DNA of 64,000 nt from the NCBI RefSeq assembly GCF_024171955.1, contig NZ_JAMTCS010000010.1, positions 186,001 to 250,000 of the forward strand, given 5' to 3'. Below, piece by piece: positions 49,002 to 57,774 of the stretch (the first letter of the stretch is position 1; each line of letters begins with the position of its first letter). The position numbers and the translations under genes were made by a program. The notes below the pieces were generated by a model, which saw only the letters and a program-made list of their open reading frames with translations, was not told the origin of the DNA and made no database searches. Source of the stretch: Promicromonospora thailandica (GTDB lineage Bacteria; Actinomycetota; Actinomycetes; Actinomycetales; Cellulomonadaceae).

Positions 49002-51824
49002 TCAGCCCGCCGTCCGGCGGCGGACGACGACCAGCGTCACCACACCTGCCAGCACGAGCAGCACCGCGAGGCCCGCGGCCCAGCCGATGTCGGCGCCGGT
49101 CGAGGCCAGCGCACCACCCGGTCGGTGGTCAGGGGCTGACGGCGCCGGGGGGACCGGACCGGGGTCGACCGTGACCTCGGCCGTCGACGGCGTCGAGGTG
49201 GGCGGCGGGGTGTCCCCCGGCGGGGTGCCGGTGGCCGTCGCGGTGTTGGTCAGCTCGCCCGAGTCCAGGTCCGCCTCCGTCACCCGGTAGGTCGCCGTGC
49301 AGGTCACCGACGCACCGGGCGCCAGGTCGGCAGCCTCCTGCGGGCAGTCGACCGGGGACAGCTCACCCGTACCGGAGAAGTCCGTGTCGTCCACCGTGAC
49401 GTCGGCGAGCGCCACGTTCCCGGTGTTGGTCACCTGGAAGCTGTACGTGACCTTCTGCCCCACGGTGGTGATCGTGTCGGTGTCCGAGGTCTTGACCACC
49501 TCGATGCCTGGTTCGGGCGTGGAGGGGATGTTTTCGGTCGACGGGGGCGACTCGGGCGGCGGGGTGTCGTCGCCCGGCGGCGTCCCCGTGGCCGTCGCGG
49601 TGTTGGACAGCTGACCCGACGCGAAGTCGGCCTCGGTCACCACGTAGGTCGCCGTGCAGGTGACCGACGCACCCGGCAGGAGGCTCGCCGCCCCCGCGGG
49701 GCACTCGATCGCCGACAGCTCACCCGTGCCCGAGAAGTCCGTGTCGTTGATCTCGATGTCCGTCAGGGTGACATTGCCGGTGTTGGTCACCGCGAAGCTG
49801 TAGGTGACCTCCTGGCCCGCCGCGCTGATCTCCTCGGTGTCGGAGGTCTTGACGACCTCGATGCCCGGCTCCGGGAGGCTGGGGATCTCCACGGTCGACG
49901 GGTCCGACGTCGGCGGCGGCGTGTCCCCCGGCGGGGTGCCGGTGGCCGTCGCGGTGTTGGTCAGCTCTCCGGAGTCGACGTCGTCCTGCGTGAGCACGTA
50001 GGAGGCCGTGCAGGTCAGGGAGTCCCCGGGCGCCAGAACCACGTCGGCGGGACAGGCCGGGACCGGAGCCTCGCCCGTGCCCGAGAACTCCGTCTCGTCG
50101 ACGGTGACGTCGCTCAGCGGCACGTTGCCCGTGTTGGTCACCTCGAAGCTGTAGGCGATCTCCTGGCCCACCGTGTAGGAAGCCGGGTCGGACGGCGAGG
50201 CGGACTTCACCACGGACAGGTCGGGGTCGGGCGCCTCGGTCGGCGTGCTCGTCTCCGACGGCGGCGAGCCGATGGGCGTGTCCGTGCCGGGCGGCGTGCC
50301 GGTGGCGGTCGCCGAGTTCTCGACCGCGCCCGCCTCGACGTCCTCGTCCGTGACCACGTAGGGCTCGTCCGTGGCACAGGTGACCGTGTCGCCCGGCTCG
50401 ATCGACGTCGCCTCGCAGGTGATTGCACCGACCTTCGGGTCGTCGATCGCCAGGTCGTCGATCGCCACGTCGCCGGTGTTCGTCACCTCGAAGGTGTAGC
50501 CGATGGTGTCACCGGTGTCCGTGACGCCGTTCTCGTTGACGTCCACGGGCTCGCCGGCCGTCTTGACGAGCTCCAGGCTCGGGTCGCCGAACGTGACGGT
50601 CGACGTGTCCGGGTAGTCCAGGCCGATCGCGGAGATGTTGTCGGGGCCGTTGGTGTACGTACCGGCCTCGTCGGAGGTCACGTCCACCGTGACGGTGCAG
50701 GAGGCCATCCCGGCGTCCAGGTTGCCCGTACCGCTCACCGACGTGGCGCCGGCCTCGGCGGTGACCACACCCGCCGGGCAGGTGGTGGCAGCCGCGGACG
50801 GGTCAGCGACGACCAGCCCCTCGGGCAGGGTGTCGGTGAACGACCAGCCCTCCTTCGCGGCCAGGTCGGTGGTGTTGGTGATCGTCAGCGTCAGCGTGGA
50901 GACGCCGCCCGTGGCCACCGACGTGGGGCTCAGCTCCTTGTCAAGCTGCGGCGTCACGTCCAGGACGCGGATGTTGTCGTAGGCACCGTCGTTGCCGGTA
51001 CCGTCCCCGTTCTCGTTGCGGAGCACGATGCCGAACGAGCCGCCTGTGACGAGGCTCGAGCCGTCGGCCGGGAACCGGCCTCCGGTGACGAGGCGCGTCG
51101 TCCCGTCCTGGGTCGGGGAGGTGTACTGCGTTCCCCGGGGGTCCGTGCACGGGTCGATGGCCGTGTCGGACACCGCGATCTCGTCCCCTTCGCCGTCGAC
51201 GAGGTAGAAGCGCAGCTGCGGGTGCGTGGCCTGACAGTTCTGCGCGACGGCGTCCACGGAGAAGGTCACGTACCGGCCCTCGGTCGTGAGCGTCAGCGGC
51301 TCGGCCGTACGGAACTGGACCTGGTTCGGCGTACCGCTGCCGGAGGTGTACGACGACGCGGCCGCGTTGCTCACCGGGTCGGACCCGTTGATGGTGCCGA
51401 GCGTGTAGGGCAGGGCTGTCAGCGACGTGAAGATCGCGGCGCCGAAGGAGTCCGGCTGCGACCCGCTGCAGTCTCCCGGCACGCGCGTGCTGGTCTGGTT
51501 GATGATGAAGCCGTTGCAGCCGTTGCGATCCACCCAGAACGGGTCGGCGGTGTAGGTGGTGCCGCTCGCTCCCGTGTAGTCGGTCAGGAGCACGTTCGAC
51601 CCCGGCGTCCGGTTCTCGAAGTCCTCGACGAAGAGCACCTGCGGCTCGCCCGGCACGCCTGGGTTGCCCGGCGCGGCCACGGCGCTCGGCGGCGGCGTCG
51701 CGAGCGACGTGGCGACCAGGCCCGCGCCGATCAGGCTCAGCACCATCAGGGCCGCCGGAGCACGGCCACGCCGGTTCCGAACCGACCACCCTCCGGTCGT
51801 CCGCGTTGACCTTCGTACGCGCAT
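49002..51824 (-). CDS. DUF11-repeat cell-wall-anchored surface protein
   Basis: A 940-residue exported protein. A signal peptide (VLSLIGAGLVATSLATPPPSAVAA) is followed by an about 280-residue N-terminal domain with paired cysteines, then five DUF11-like beta-sandwich repeats with the pattern YSFEVTNTGNV..DVTVD..FSGTGE...C (repeats about 120 residues apart). The C-terminus has LASTGAD, a membrane span and RRR, i.e. a LAxTG sorting signal for a class E-type sortase. It should be a stalk-like adhesin or S-layer type protein. The ATG at 51824 has GAGGGG upstream. Followed by a strong terminator. Confidence 0.9.
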   Translation of the reverse strand: MRVRRSTRTTGGWSVRNRRGRAPAALMVLSLIGAGLVATSLATPPPSAVAAPGNPGVPGEPQVLFVEDFENRTPGSNVLLTDYTGASGTTYTADPFWVDRNGCNGFIINQTSTRVPGDCSGSQPDSFGAAIFTSLTALPYTLGTINGSDPVSNAAASSYTSGSGTPNQVQFRTAEPLTLTTEGRYVTFSVDAVAQNCQATHPQLRFYLVDGEGDEIAVSDTAIDPCTDPRGTQYTSPTQDGTTRLVTGGRFPADGSSLVTGGSFGIVLRNENGDGTGNDGAYDNIRVLDVTPQLDKELSPTSVATGGVSTLTLTITNTTDLAAKEGWSFTDTLPEGLVVADPSAAATTCPAGVVTAEAGATSVSGTGNLDAGMASCTVTVDVTSDEAGTYTNGPDNISAIGLDYPDTSTVTFGDPSLELVKTAGEPVDVNENGVTDTGDTIGYTFEVTNTGDVAIDDLAIDDPKVGAITCEATSIEPGDTVTCATDEPYVVTDEDVEAGAVENSATATGTPPGTDTPIGSPPSETSTPTEAPDPDLSVVKSASPSDPASYTVGQEIAYSFEVTNTGNVPLSDVTVDETEFSGTGEAPVPACPADVVLAPGDSLTCTASYVLTQDDVDSGELTNTATATGTPPGDTPPPTSDPSTVEIPSLPEPGIEVVKTSDTEEISAAGQEVTYSFAVTNTGNVTLTDIEINDTDFSGTGELSAIECPAGAASLLPGASVTCTATYVVTEADFASGQLSNTATATGTPPGDDTPPPESPPSTENIPSTPEPGIEVVKTSDTDTITTVGQKVTYSFQVTNTGNVALADVTVDDTDFSGTGELSPVDCPQEAADLAPGASVTCTATYRVTEADLDSGELTNTATATGTPPGDTPPPTSTPSTAEVTVDPGPVPPAPSAPDHRPGGALASTGADIGWAAGLAVLLVLAGVVTLVVVRRRTAG
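49196..50310 (-). repeat. Near-identical DUF11 repeat DNA
   Basis: Segments encoding the NTATATGTPPGDTPPP linkers (around 49205, 49565, 49915 and 50285) recur every 350-370 bp with long identical stretches, e.g. GGGGTGCCGGTGGCCGTCGC at 49217 and 49935. Such repeats allow recombination that changes stalk length. Confidence 0.75.
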
Positions 51825-52186
51825 CTGCAGTTCCCCTCGCTCACGGGCCACCCGGCCCGTATCCAGTAACGGCGAGTTCAATGCCATCCTGTCGGCGCCG
51901 GATCACCAGCGGGGAACCAAAAAATCACCAACCGTGTCATCAACTCGCTGCACTTTTTCACCCCCGCACAGCCCTGCGAACATACGGCGAGGTGACGCGC
52001 CCCCTCCGGCATGGCGGCACCTTCCCCCAGACCCGCGCCGCAGCGCGACCGGCCGGCGCTGTCGGGCGTCGGCGGTGGACTCGTCGCGTGCGACCCGTCG
52101 ACTCGTGATAGTTCTTTGTCTGTCGCGAAGATCTTCTTTACCCGGTGCGCGCCGTGCGGGACACGACCGACAGCAAGGAGCGATAC
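51825..52186. other. Divergent promoter region of two cell-wall genes
   Basis: No gene is seen. The centre (about 51900-51970 and 52095-52140) is AT-richer than anything nearby, with AAAAAATC and TTCTTTGTC/TTCTTTA stretches, and should contain the divergent promoters of the surface protein and the carboxypeptidase. No clear consensus box was found. Confidence 0.5.
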
Positions 52187-53929
52187 GTGCTGGAGCAGGG
52201 GAACGGGCTCGTCACGACCACTTCTCGTCCGGACTCGCGCAGAGTGCTGCGCACGGTGTGGACCGGCGCTGTCGCGGCGGTGACCGCGACCGGCCTGTTG
52301 TTGGCAGCCGTCCCGGGCACGCCTGGCCGCCTCGTCGCCGAGGCGGGAGAGTCGGCCACCGGACCCTCTGGCCCGTCACCCGCCGTCACGACACCCACCG
52401 TCACGACACCCCAGGACGTCACCCCGGCCCAGATCGTCGCCGTGCTGGTGCGGGCCAACCGCGAGGCGCGGGAGCAGGGGCCGGACCTGGATCCCGCCAT
52501 GGCACAGGCCGCGGCCGAGCTCGGCATGCTCTACACGACCTACCAGATGCAGCAGCTCGGGACGGCCCGCCGGACCGAGGCGCTGCGCGTCCAGGACGCG
52601 CCGGTCGCGAGAGCGGCCGCCCCGCGCCCCGTGGACGACGGCAGACCCAGCAGCCCCGACGAACCGCTCACCGCCATCCCGGTGTCGCACACGCCCGGGA
52701 GGTCCGGCGAGCCGGCGGCCGACGCGCGGGCGGCCGACGAACCGGACGCGCCCGAGGCCGCCGCACCGACCGTGCCCGAGCGCCTGCCCGGCGGCACCCT
52801 GGGCGCAGTGAGCCGACGGGTCAGCTATCACGAGGTGGTGCTGGCGGCGGTTCGGCTGGCCACGCTGCTCGACGCGCCCCCGGCCACAGGCCTGGTCGAG
52901 GTAGAGCCGAGGTCGCCGTTCACGTGGACGCCGGACGCCCGCGACCAGGGCGACAGCACGCTGCGGGAGAGCCTGCTCGACACGGTCTCCGCGTTCGGGG
53001 GCTCGACCAGCGGGTATGCCAACGGTCGCATCCCTGCCGACGTGCTGTGCCCGCTGGACTTCGCCCCGGGACACCGGCTGCGCTGTGACGCCGCGGAGCG
53101 GCTGACCGTGCTGAGCGAGAAGTTCGAGCGGGAGTTCGGGCGTCCGATCCCGATCACCGACTCGTACCGCTCCTACGCGGAGCAGGTCGCCGTGGCGGGC
53201 GCCAAGCCCCACCTCGCCGCGGTCCCGGGCACGTCGAACCACGGCTGGGGACTGGCGGTGGACCTGGGCGCGCCGATCTCGAGCGGCCGGTCGGCCGAGT
53301 ACACGTGGCTCCGCGTGCACGGCCCGGACCATGGCTGGGACAACCCCACCTGGGCGCGGCTCGGCGGCACGAAGCCCGAGCCGTGGCACTTCGAGTTCTT
53401 CGCGGCGGGGCCGGTACCGAACCGCGCCGTCGCCCCGTCGGACCTGCCCGCCGACGAGGCGGCCGTGGGCGCGTCGGGACCGGAGGAAGGGCCGTCAGCC
53501 CCCGACGAGGGCGCGGGCGGACAGCCCGCGACGACGCCCGCGGACCGGCCGCGCACGGAGCCGCCCGCCCAGAAGCCGACCACGCCGGGCCCGAAGCCCG
53601 CGCCGAGCCCGAAGCCGTCGCCGAGCGATCCGAAGCCGGCGGACCCGAAGCCGACCCCCAAGCCGACGCCGAAGCCGACACCGAAGCCCGTTCCGAGCCC
53701 GACGCCGACCCCGACACCGACTCCCACGCCCGCCCCGACGGAACCCGCTCCGCCGACGCCCGCACCGACGCCGACCCCCTCTCCGTCGACGTCGGCGCCG
53801 AGCGAGCCGTCGCCGGAACCGTCGGCATCCGCCCCGAGCGCACCGGCCCAGTCGCCCGCTCCGTCGACCCCGGCCTCCGCCCCTGGATCCACCTCAGCGC
53901 CGGAGCCGAGCCCGACGGCGGAGCCGTGA
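52187..53929 (+). CDS. VanY-type D-Ala-D-Ala carboxypeptidase with Pro-rich tail
   Basis: A 580-residue exported peptidase. A long basic signal or membrane anchor (RRVLRTVWTGAVAAVTATGLLLAA) precedes a low-complexity region; the VanY domain lies at about residues 280-410 with the zinc sites SNHGWGLAVDLG and EPWHFEFF and the SYRSYAEQV strand. The last 150 residues are PKPTPKP/PTPTP/SAPS repeats typical of wall-spanning tails. It should trim peptidoglycan stem peptides. The GTG at 52187 has AAGGAG six bases upstream. Divergent from the DUF11 surface protein. Confidence 0.88.
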   Translation: MLEQGNGLVTTTSRPDSRRVLRTVWTGAVAAVTATGLLLAAVPGTPGRLVAEAGESATGPSGPSPAVTTPTVTTPQDVTPAQIVAVLVRANREAREQGPDLDPAMAQAAAELGMLYTTYQMQQLGTARRTEALRVQDAPVARAAAPRPVDDGRPSSPDEPLTAIPVSHTPGRSGEPAADARAADEPDAPEAAAPTVPERLPGGTLGAVSRRVSYHEVVLAAVRLATLLDAPPATGLVEVEPRSPFTWTPDARDQGDSTLRESLLDTVSAFGGSTSGYANGRIPADVLCPLDFAPGHRLRCDAAERLTVLSEKFEREFGRPIPITDSYRSYAEQVAVAGAKPHLAAVPGTSNHGWGLAVDLGAPISSGRSAEYTWLRVHGPDHGWDNPTWARLGGTKPEPWHFEFFAAGPVPNRAVAPSDLPADEAAVGASGPEEGPSAPDEGAGGQPATTPADRPRTEPPAQKPTTPGPKPAPSPKPSPSDPKPADPKPTPKPTPKPTPKPVPSPTPTPTPTPTPAPTEPAPPTPAPTPTPSPSTSAPSEPSPEPSASAPSAPAQSPAPSTPASAPGSTSAPEPSPTAEP

Positions 53930-53939
53930 CCGCTCGAGC

Positions 53940-54531
53940 TCAGCCGCGCTCGGCGCGGCGCCGCAGCACGAGCAGCACGGCGCCCGCGGCGACCAGCAGG
54001 CCCGCGAAGCCCGCCGGCTGCCTCCACCGTGATCACGTCCGGCATCGCCAGAGCGGCCCAGCGCTCCAGGTCAGGACCGGCCCCGGTGAGCTCGGCGGCG
54101 AGCAGCGTCCAGGCGGTGCCGTGGCCCACCAGGACGACGTCCCGCCCGGGGTGCTCGGCGAGGATCCGCCGCACCGCGCGGACCACTCGCGTCCGTGTCC
54201 GGTCCAGCGGCTCCCAGCCCGGGTGGGCCGACGCCCAGGGGTCCGCGAACGCCGCGCGCACCACCGACGCGAGATCCGGAACCCTGCCGGCGAGGGCGCG
54301 CGCCTGTTCCCTGAGGTCGTCCACGACCGGCACGTCCCGGCCCACCAGCAGCCGCGCCGTCCGCGCCGCCTTCGGCTCGGGCGACGTGAACCACACGGCG
54401 CCAGCCGGCCAGGGCGCCCGCGCCGCGAGCTCCGCCACGAGGTGCTCGTGCTCCGGGTCAAGAGCCCAGGTCGCGGCGGGCGCTGTCACGTCGACGACAG
54501 GGCGTCCGTGCCGCACCAAGTGGAGAACCAT
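53940..54531 (-). CDS. Histidine phosphatase family protein with rearranged 3' end
   Basis: The first about 170 residues are a phosphoglycerate-mutase-like phosphatase: catalytic LVRHGRPVVDV at residues 5-15, FTSPEPKAARTA, and the second His in VLVGHGTAWTLL. Homologues end soon after MPDVITVE. Here the frame stays open for another 280 codons, through the antisense of the VanY tail, to a stop at 53173, which is unlikely to be meaningful. In the +1 frame, from about 54020, the sequence instead encodes PAGFAGLLVAAGAVLLVLRR and stops at 53940: a membrane span plus RRR like the end of a sorting signal. The boundaries given cover both parts; a deletion junction or frameshift is likely. Confidence 0.6.
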
Positions 54532-54540
54532 CGCGCGAGC

Positions 54541-55368
54541 CTATGCGGCGTCCCGCACAGGTCGCCCGCCGGACCCGCCCGACCCGAGCTCGTCCAGCAG
54601 CGCGGCCAGCCGCTCGGGAGCCTCCAGGTGGGCCAGGTGGCCCTGCCCGGGCAGCACGTGCACCCTCGCTCCCGGCACGCGGCGGGCCACGTCGTCGAAC
54701 GTCGTGCCGTACGGCGCCTGGCCACGGTTCCGCTCGCCGACCACCAGGTCGACCCGCTCAGCGGCCCCGGCGAACGACTCCGGCCGCCCGGCCTCGTTGA
54801 TCGCGTGCGTCTCCGCGTAGGCCGGGGCGCTGAGCCGCAGCAGCTGAGCCCACACCTCGTCCTGCGAGCGCAGTGACTCGATCCGGTCGGCGCCCATGCC
54901 GGTGACCCTGCCGAGCACCGTCTCGACGATCGCCTCCGCGTCTCCGGCGTCCTGCGCGCGCCGGAGGTCGGGCAGTGCCGGCGCCCCGAACGGCGCCATG
55001 ACCGGCTCGTAGGCGATCAGGTGCGGCACGCGGAGGGTGGCGGCCAGCTGGAGCGCGATCAGGCCGCCGTAGCTCCATCCGAAGAGCGTGCGGACGTCGC
55101 TGAACCCGCGCAGCACGGTCGCGGCGTCCTCGATCTCCGCCCCGAGCGAGTACTGGTCCGTCAGCGGACCCGAGGGCTGGCGGCCCCGCCGGTTGACGAC
55201 CACGACGGTCGGCCAGCCGCGGAGGTCGCGCGCCACCCCTCCCCATTCTGCGGCGTCCGCCATCGCGCCCGGGATGACGACGAGCGCGGGCGCGTCCGGT
55301 TCCCCGTAGACGTCGATGCTCACGCTGCTGCCCTCGACCGGGACCAGTTTCTGAATCGTTCGCTCCAT
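54541..55368 (-). CDS. Alpha/beta hydrolase
   Basis: A 275-residue hydrolase. The oxyanion loop is LVVIPGAMADAAEW, the Ser nucleophile is in LFGWSYGGLIALQ near residue 95, and the His in PGQGHLAHLEAPE. Similar proteins are often called esterases or lactonases; the substrate is unknown. The ATG at 55368 lies inside the operator palindrome; the frame upstream to 55602 overlaps the divergent TetR gene and is rejected. Divergent TetR control is likely. Confidence 0.88.
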   Translation of the reverse strand: MERTIQKLVPVEGSSVSIDVYGEPDAPALVVIPGAMADAAEWGGVARDLRGWPTVVVVNRRGRQPSGPLTDQYSLGAEIEDAATVLRGFSDVRTLFGWSYGGLIALQLAATLRVPHLIAYEPVMAPFGAPALPDLRRAQDAGDAEAIVETVLGRVTGMGADRIESLRSQDEVWAQLLRLSAPAYAETHAINEAGRPESFAGAAERVDLVVGERNRGQAPYGTTFDDVARRVPGARVHVLPGQGHLAHLEAPERLAALLDELGSGGSGGRPVRDAA

Positions 55369-55385
55369 AATCGGATTATGGAGCG
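55361..55385. promoter_or_regulatory. TetR operator, perfect 25-bp palindrome
   Basis: CGCTCCATAATC (55361) and GATTATGGAGCG (55374) are perfect 12-bp inverted repeats around one central base. The site covers the hydrolase start codon and lies 21 bp before the TetR start. Confidence 0.8.
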
Positions 55386-55405
55386 GACGCTCTACAATCG
55401 TCAAC

Positions 55406-56059
55406 ATGACCGAGACCGCCGCAGGCAGGCCGCGTTCGTTCGACCGGGACGCCGCCCTGCGTGACGCCGCGCACCTGTTCTGGCGCCACGGGTTCTCCGG
55501 CACGTCGACTAGGATGCTCGCCACCACGCTGGGAATCTCGACATCGAGCCTGTACAACGCGTTCGGCAGCAAGGCCGAGCTGTTCGACGAAGCCGTGCGC
55601 ACCTACGCGCGGCGGTACAGCGCGATCTACGAACGGGCCGTGGCCGAGACGTCGATCGCGCGCGTGCTCGAGCGGGTGCTGCTCGACTCGGTCGACGAGT
55701 TCAGCCGCACCGACCAGGGCCACCCGGGCTGCCTCACGAGCAGCGCGGTCATGGCCGACACCTCCACGACCCTCGACGTGCGCACCTATGTCATGGAGCT
55801 GCAGCGCTCCGACGAGTCGCGGCTTCGCGCACGGATCGAGCAGGCCGTCCGCGAGGGAGACATGGCGCCGACCACCGACGCCGCGGCAGTCTCGGAGCTC
55901 GTCCAGACGCTGTGGCACGGCCTGTCGGAACGCGCCGAGCTGGGGGCCGGCCGGGAGGAGCTGCGCGACACCGCGCGCTTCGCGCTGGAGCTCCTCCGTC
56001 GCGGCGCCACCGGGGACCGTCCTGCCGACCCAGGCCGCACCCGGCTCAGCCCCCGGTGA
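55406..56059 (+). CDS. TetR-family regulator
   Basis: A 217-residue TetR repressor of the AcrR/YxaF type. The helix-turn-helix is AAHLFWRHGFSGTSTRMLATTLGISTSSLYNAFGSKAELFDEAV (residues 21-64, read in parts); GHPGCLTSSAVMAD is a conserved stretch of the ligand domain. It is divergent from the hydrolase and should repress both through the 25-bp palindrome. Its 3' end overlaps the convergent SpoIIM-like gene by 14 bp. Confidence 0.92.
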   Translation: MTETAAGRPRSFDRDAALRDAAHLFWRHGFSGTSTRMLATTLGISTSSLYNAFGSKAELFDEAVRTYARRYSAIYERAVAETSIARVLERVLLDSVDEFSRTDQGHPGCLTSSAVMADTSTTLDVRTYVMELQRSDESRLRARIEQAVREGDMAPTTDAAAVSELVQTLWHGLSERAELGAGREELRDTARFALELLRRGATGDRPADPGRTRLSPR

Positions 56060-56684
56060 GCAAGGGCACCAGGTAGACGACCGAGAACGCCTCGTAGAGC
56101 GCGAAGACCACGAGCAGCGCGAGCGCCGGCAGGCTCAGCACGCCGAGCTGACGCAGCCCGGTCACGTAGGCCCGCCGACGACTCCCGGCGCCGACCACCC
56201 GGGGCCGGATCCACGCCCTGCCCAGGAGATACACACCGAGCGCGAGCAGTACGTAGGCCTGGACCTCCATGACCACGGTGAGCGAGTGCGGTACGAGCAC
56301 CAGCCACCCGTCGCGGTCGACCGGAGCGAGCACCAGGCCGACCGTGAACAGGGTGTAGACGTACCAGACGATGCCCGCGAACGGCACGATCATCGACGGC
56401 AGGACGAGGTTGAGCAGGCCGGCCCGGAGCGCGTTGTTGGCCAGGATGACGAGGGCGAACAGCCACGGGTTCTGGAGCAGGGACCGCACCTGGTCGGCCG
56501 TGCCGCCGCTCTCGAGGGACTCGGTCTGCGCGGCCGTCAGGCCCGGGAAGAGCAGGCCGACTCCGAAGCCGACGAGGAGCGAGCCGTACAGGACCGCGTT
56601 CAGGGCGAGATACGCGCGACGGTTCGCCTGGATGGTGTCGAGCGCGCGCCGGAAGAGCCGCCTGTCGTTTCGTAGCATGACCAT
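56046..56684 (-). CDS. SpoIIM/DUF95-like membrane protein
   Basis: A 212-residue integral membrane protein with about five spans: LNAVLYGSLLVGFGVGLLFPG, ALVILANNALRAGLLNLVLP, FAGIVWYVYTLFTVGLVLAP, VMEVQAYVLLALGVYLLG and LPALALLVVFALYEAFSVVYLV. The LxNNxR pattern and the VPHSLTVVMEVQAYVL stretch resemble the stage II sporulation protein M family, found also in non-sporulating actinobacteria, role unknown. The ATG at 56684 matches the family start; the longer frame enters the duplicated regulatory region. Confidence 0.75.
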   Translation of the reverse strand: MVMLRNDRRLFRRALDTIQANRRAYLALNAVLYGSLLVGFGVGLLFPGLTAAQTESLESGGTADQVRSLLQNPWLFALVILANNALRAGLLNLVLPSMIVPFAGIVWYVYTLFTVGLVLAPVDRDGWLVLVPHSLTVVMEVQAYVLLALGVYLLGRAWIRPRVVGAGSRRRAYVTGLRQLGVLSLPALALLVVFALYEAFSVVYLVPLLTGG

Positions 56685-56736
56685 GCCAACAAAAGTAGCA
56701 CGGTGATGCCACGAAGGAACGCGGCGTCGCACGTCG

Positions 56737-56861
56737 CTGGACGATGCGTAAAGAATCCTGGACCTTGGGCTATGGATCTCCCCGGTGGTGTCCCGCAAGA
56801 TCGATGGCGCAGGGGACGAATACGAACGCGGCCCGGATCCCGGGCGAGGAAGGCAGTGATG
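56737..56861 (+). repeat. Duplicated upstream region, copy 1 (before SDR)
   Basis: This stretch aligns with 58919-59050: CTGGACGAT, CGTAAAG, ATCC, GGAC, GCTATGGAT, GATCGATGG/TATCGATGG, GCAGGGGA and the GTGATGTCCGA at the start codon are shared, with similar spacing. It probably holds the promoter and AraC site for the SDR gene. Confidence 0.7.
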
Positions 56862-57623
56862 TCCGACGTCATCGAGCGCGAGCTGTACGGCAAGACCGCC
56901 TTGGTCACTGGTTCCACCTCCGGCATCGGCCGGGCGACGGCGTACGCACTCGCCGCGCGGGGTGCCGTGGTCGTGGTGACCGGCCGCGACGCCCAGCGGG
57001 GTGCACAGGTGGTCAAGCAGATCGAGGCCGACGGCGGAACCGCCCGCTTCGTCGCGGCCGACCTGACCGACCAGGCAGACGTGACCCGGCTGATCCGCGA
57101 GGCCGGAGAGGTGGACATCCTGGTGAACAGCGCCGCGGCGGCGAGCTTCGGGCCCAGCGCGAGCATCACCCCGGAGCAGTACGACGCGATGCTCGACGGC
57201 AACGTGCGGGCCATCTACCTGCTGACGGCGGCGCTGGCCTCGAAGATGGCCGCGCGGGGTGGCGGGAGCGTGATCAACATCAGCAGCGGGGCTGCCGTCG
57301 TCGGCGACTTCAACAACGCGGTCTACGCTGCCACCAAGGGGGCGGTGAACTCCCTGACCCGCGCCTGGGCCGCCGAGTACGGCCCTGCCGGCGTGCGCGT
57401 CAACGTGGTCGCACCCGGCCCCGTCTACACCAGCGCGCCTGCCGAGTATCTCGACCGGTACATCTCCCTCATCCCGCTGCGTCGCGTCGCCCGGCCCGAG
57501 GACATCAGCGAGGTGATCGCCTTCCTCGCCGGGCCCGGAGCCTCGTACATGAACGGGGCGATCATCCCGGTGGACGGCGGCCTCACGGCCGTCGAGCCGC
57601 CCAAGCCGCCACTCGCCGTCTGA
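56859..57623 (+). CDS. SDR-family NAD(P)-dependent oxidoreductase
   Basis: A 254-residue classical short-chain dehydrogenase. The cofactor motif is VTGSTSGIGRATAYAL near residue 17, NSAAA replaces the usual NNAG, the catalytic Ser is in VINISSGAA and Tyr/Lys in YAATKGAVNSLTRAWA; GPVYTSAP and MNGAIIPVDGGLT end the pattern. FabG-like; substrate unknown. The start MSDVIE follows the duplicated upstream region shared with the peptide gene at 59048, so both are probably targets of the AraC regulator between them. Confidence 0.9.
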   Translation: MSDVIERELYGKTALVTGSTSGIGRATAYALAARGAVVVVTGRDAQRGAQVVKQIEADGGTARFVAADLTDQADVTRLIREAGEVDILVNSAAAASFGPSASITPEQYDAMLDGNVRAIYLLTAALASKMAARGGGSVINISSGAAVVGDFNNAVYAATKGAVNSLTRAWAAEYGPAGVRVNVVAPGPVYTSAPAEYLDRYISLIPLRRVARPEDISEVIAFLAGPGASYMNGAIIPVDGGLTAVEPPKPPLAV

Positions 57624-57673
57624 CGGACCTCGCTGAGGTAGTCACCACACGACTGCCTCAGCAAGGTGTCCGT
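57623..57673 (+). terminator. Imperfect hairpin after SDR gene
   Basis: ACGGAC (57623) pairs with GTCCGT (57668) and GCTGAGG (57632) with CCTCAGC (57656), with small internal bulges. It begins at the SDR stop codon. Confidence 0.5.
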
Positions 57674-57774
57674 GCCGCCGGATTGCAGACCATGCCGATA
57701 TCGCGACAGCGGCGGAGCAAGATCTATAGTCTCGTGCCGCTAGATTCTTATCTATCGTCCAGGAGGCGTTGCCC

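Noticed and set aside
53173-53939. Extension of the histidine phosphatase through the antisense of the VanY tail
   Set aside because: The translation is GVGVGVGFG-like, exactly what the PKPTPKP-coding repeats give on the other strand; not a plausible domain.
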